A model generated the notes under the pieces. The model was not told the origin of the DNA. It saw only the letters and a program-made list of their open reading frames with translations, and did no database searches. The position numbers and the translations under genes were made by a program. Below are positions 13,949 to 14,237 of a stretch of 14,237 nucleotides of DNA, one piece after another. The DNA lies in contig JAEXAJ010000048.1 of the NCBI GenBank assembly GCA_023458215.1, positions 1-14,237 of the forward strand, written 5' to 3'. This DNA is from Bacteroidota bacterium. Its GTDB lineage: Bacteria; Bacteroidota; Bacteroidia; Bacteroidales; Bacteroidaceae. Every line of letters begins with the position of its first letter. Positions within the stretch are counted from its first letter, which is position 1.

Positions 13949-14237
13949 ATGATTACAGATAATAATAAGAGTTTGGCGCAATGGGCGATGGATTACGCCT
14001 TGAAGAATGGTTGCCAGTCAGCTAAGTTGGTGCTGTATTCCAACTCCAATGCTTCGTTTGAATTGCGTGACGCGAAAATGGATAAGCTCAAACAGGCAAC
14101 GGAAAGTGGCCTGAGTATAGGTATATTTGTAGATGGTAAGTTCGGTACTTATTCTACCAACCGATTGGATAAGAAAGAATTGGAGTCGTTTATTAAAAAC
14201 GGCATTGAGTCAACACGTTATCTGGCAGAAGATAAAG
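13949..14237 (+). CDS. tldE: TldE/PmbA-family protein, N-terminal part (cut by window edge)
   Basis: An open frame from the ATG at 13949 runs to the window end (96 complete codons), starting MITDNNKSLAQWAMDYALKN and continuing with SAKLVLYSNSNASFELRD and GLSIGIFVDGKFGTYSTNRL. This is the N-terminal domain shared by TldD and TldE/PmbA. The position directly behind tldD identifies it as the partner subunit, which lacks the metal site and forms the heterodimer. AAAAGG five bases before the ATG resembles a ribosome-binding site. There is no signal peptide, unlike the tldD product. Confidence 0.85.
   Translation, partial: MITDNNKSLAQWAMDYALKNGCQSAKLVLYSNSNASFELRDAKMDKLKQATESGLSIGIFVDGKFGTYSTNRLDKKELESFIKNGIESTRYLAEDK

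Noticed and set aside
1..14237. Mobile element, CRISPR array, tRNA or rRNA genes
   Set aside because: I saw no transposase or integrase frames, no spaced direct repeats of CRISPR size and no tRNA-like cloverleaf; gaps between genes are all under 200 bases.

Overview
The window looks like chromosomal DNA of a gut-type Bacteroidales, most likely a Bacteroides. Three things point there. Upstream regions carry the Bacteroidota -7 promoter box (TAnnTTTG). Start codons often lack a Shine-Dalgarno sequence and sit behind A/T-rich leaders. The gene content includes an outer-membrane beta-barrel protein with a carboxypeptidase-like regulatory domain, an SLC6-type transporter paired with a membrane-anchored helix-hairpin-helix protein, and folP followed by a diadenylate cyclase. 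I see no mobile element, CRISPR array, tRNA or rRNA.

Layout. The 5' end of asd (aspartate-semialdehyde dehydrogenase) lies on the minus strand at 1-161. Divergent from it is a plus-strand run: a CPA2-type cation/proton antiporter with a long two-domain cytoplasmic tail (313-2439), tcdA (tRNA t6A dehydratase, 2466-3176) and a LolD-like ABC ATPase (3211-3900). This run meets, tail to tail, a 774-residue outer-membrane beta-barrel protein (3909-6233, minus). Upstream of that gene is a promoter of extracytoplasmic-function (ECF) sigma type. Next on the minus strand is a two-gene operon: an SLC6/NSS sodium symporter (7303-8670) and a helix-hairpin-helix protein (6348-7298). A small VanZ-family protein (8774-9160, plus) is divergent from the symporter and abuts the stop codon of murF (9161-10459, minus) with no spacer. 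Divergent from murF is the last plus-strand run: folP (10650-11525), cdaA (11555-12319), a TldD-family metalloprotease gene with a twin-arginine-like N-terminus (12386-13924) and the 5' part of its partner tldE/pmbA (13949 to the window end).

Most genes are housekeeping: amino-acid and cell-wall precursors, folate, tRNA modification, ion homeostasis, lipoprotein sorting and c-di-AMP synthesis. I do not see a clearly new defence or biosynthetic system. The observations most worth following are these: (i) short tandem repeats, four of them with a period of seven bases, fill every plus-strand gap between co-directional genes; (ii) a Tat-like signal sits on TldD while its presumed heterodimer partner has none; (iii) an orphan outer-membrane barrel gene has a near-ideal ECF sigma promoter; (iv) an antiporter with tandem USP-like domains occurs in a genome that makes c-di-AMP; (v) a nine-A tract with an in-frame slippery heptamer lies inside tcdA.
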